A stretch of 5,687 nt of DNA from Synergistales bacterium (GTDB lineage: Bacteria; Synergistota; Synergistia; Synergistales; 79-D21). Location: assembly GCA_015657435.1 (NCBI GenBank), contig JADLKH010000001.1, forward strand, positions 71,237 to 76,923, read 5' to 3'. The notes under the pieces were generated by a model, which did no database searches, had not been told where the DNA came from, and saw only the letters and a list, made by a program, of their open reading frames with translations. Made by a program: the position numbers and the translations under genes. This document shows, in pieces, positions 5,161 through 5,687 of this stretch (positions are counted from its first letter, which is position 1; each line of letters opens with the position of its first letter).

Positions 5161-5687
5161 TTGCCGGATTTGCCGAAGATCGCTTTCATCGTTGCAGGCG
5201 GAACGATCGGAATGCTTTACAGCGAAAGGCATGGAGGGCATGTCCCGTGCCTGGGCGCCGAAGAAATGATGAAGTGGATCCCCTCTTCTCTGCCCTGCGA
5301 GGTCGTTCCCTACGACTGGGCCCGCCAGCCGAGCTGCCACTATACGATCGGCATGACGACCGATCTCGTGGAACTCCTTCGCAAGACGATACAGGAAGGG
5401 ATACAGGGTATCGTCGTCACCTGCGGAACGGATCTGATGGAAGAGATGGCCTACCTCACGGATCTTCTCTGGCCCTATCCCCAACCCGTCGTCTTCACCG
5501 GAGCGATGCTGCCTTCCGATTGCCCCGGTAGCGATTCGAGCCTCAACCTATCGCAGGCATTCATCGCGGCTTCTTCGGACAAATGCTGGGGACAGGGCGT
5601 GACCATCTGTTTCCAGGACCAGCTTTTTGCCGCATCCGAGGTCCGCAAGGTTCACAGTTCCCGCAGGGATGCCTTCGAATCCCCGGA
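5161..5687 (+). CDS. L-asparaginase family amidohydrolase (3' end cut by window edge)
   Basis: The family hydrolyses L-asparagine (sometimes glutamine) to aspartate and ammonia, using two threonines plus an Asp-Lys pair. The first 175 residues are visible, about half of a typical 320-340. The first catalytic motif is IVAGGTIGM (residues 10-18, nucleophile T15). The second is VVTCGTDLMEEMAYLTDL (85-102, T90 and D91), followed by VVFTGAMLPSD (110-120). K163 in SEVRKVHSS aligns with the catalytic lysine. Two family motifs are altered: the usual HGTD reads CGTD (C88), and the usual SDGPxNL reads GSDSSLNL (123-130). Seven cysteines occur in 175 residues. There is no signal peptide, so it is probably cytoplasmic (type I-like). 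TTG 5161 is chosen from a strong SD and because homology starts five residues later. It may be co-transcribed with the LUD gene. Substrate choice is not certain. Confidence 0.88.
   Translation, partial: MPDLPKIAFIVAGGTIGMLYSERHGGHVPCLGAEEMMKWIPSSLPCEVVPYDWARQPSCHYTIGMTTDLVELLRKTIQEGIQGIVVTCGTDLMEEMAYLTDLLWPYPQPVVFTGAMLPSDCPGSDSSLNLSQAFIAASSDKCWGQGVTICFQDQLFAASEVRKVHSSRRDAFESP

Noticed and set aside
4314..5189. Minus-strand frame of 291 codons opposite the LUD gene
   Set aside because: It is the mirror of the LUD codon pattern (Gly/Asp/Val/Pro-rich, no motif), and the LUD gene has clear family motifs and an SD.
1..5687. CRISPR array, insertion sequence, phage or defence genes
   Set aside because: No spaced direct repeats, terminal repeats, transposase, integrase or nuclease motifs were seen. 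Nearly all of the window is covered by assigned genes.

Overview
This is a GC-rich bacterial chromosomal segment with tightly packed genes, short gaps and strong Shine-Dalgarno (SD) sequences. The minus strand carries the classic translation and protein-targeting operon in the order ylxM-ffh-rpsP-khpA-rimM-trmD. The trmD product appears fused to a second SPOUT methyltransferase-like domain of the Tm1570 type. That fusion, the TTG starts, and the LUD-domain and asparaginase genes next door suggest a strict anaerobe, most plausibly a member of Synergistota. This assignment is inferred from gene content and not proven.

Layout. Positions 1-1077 (minus) hold a 3'-truncated trmD fusion, 1074-1589 rimM, 1609-1854 khpA, 1862-2131 rpsP, 2157-3494 ffh and 3487-3855 ylxM. 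All six read leftward from a textbook sigma-70 promoter at 3883-3911, with TTGACA and TATAAT 17 bp apart. A 10-bp palindrome and an inverted repeat overlap its -35 box. Just upstream, a Rho-independent terminator at 3943-3966 separates the operon from a small histidine-rich gene (3978-4268, minus). From about 4370 rightward the plus strand carries a LUD-domain protein (4440-5102) with a structured leader, then a 3'-truncated asparaginase-family gene (from 5161).

How the genes work together. The operon supplies the SRP GTPase (Ffh) and its probable regulator (YlxM), a 30S ribosomal protein (S16) and a 30S maturation factor (RimM). It also supplies a small RNA-binding protein (KhpA) and tRNA m1G37 methylation (TrmD), so it is a housekeeping cluster. 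The plus-strand pair is likely metabolic: an amino-acid amidohydrolase next to a LUD protein with a cysteine cluster.

I see no new defence system, CRISPR array, transposon or phage gene. The points most worth a second look are the TrmD fusion with an apparently atypical second SAM loop, the small protein with histidines at both ends, the operator-like repeats over the ffh promoter, the acceptor-stem-like hairpin in the LUD leader, and the altered asparaginase motifs.
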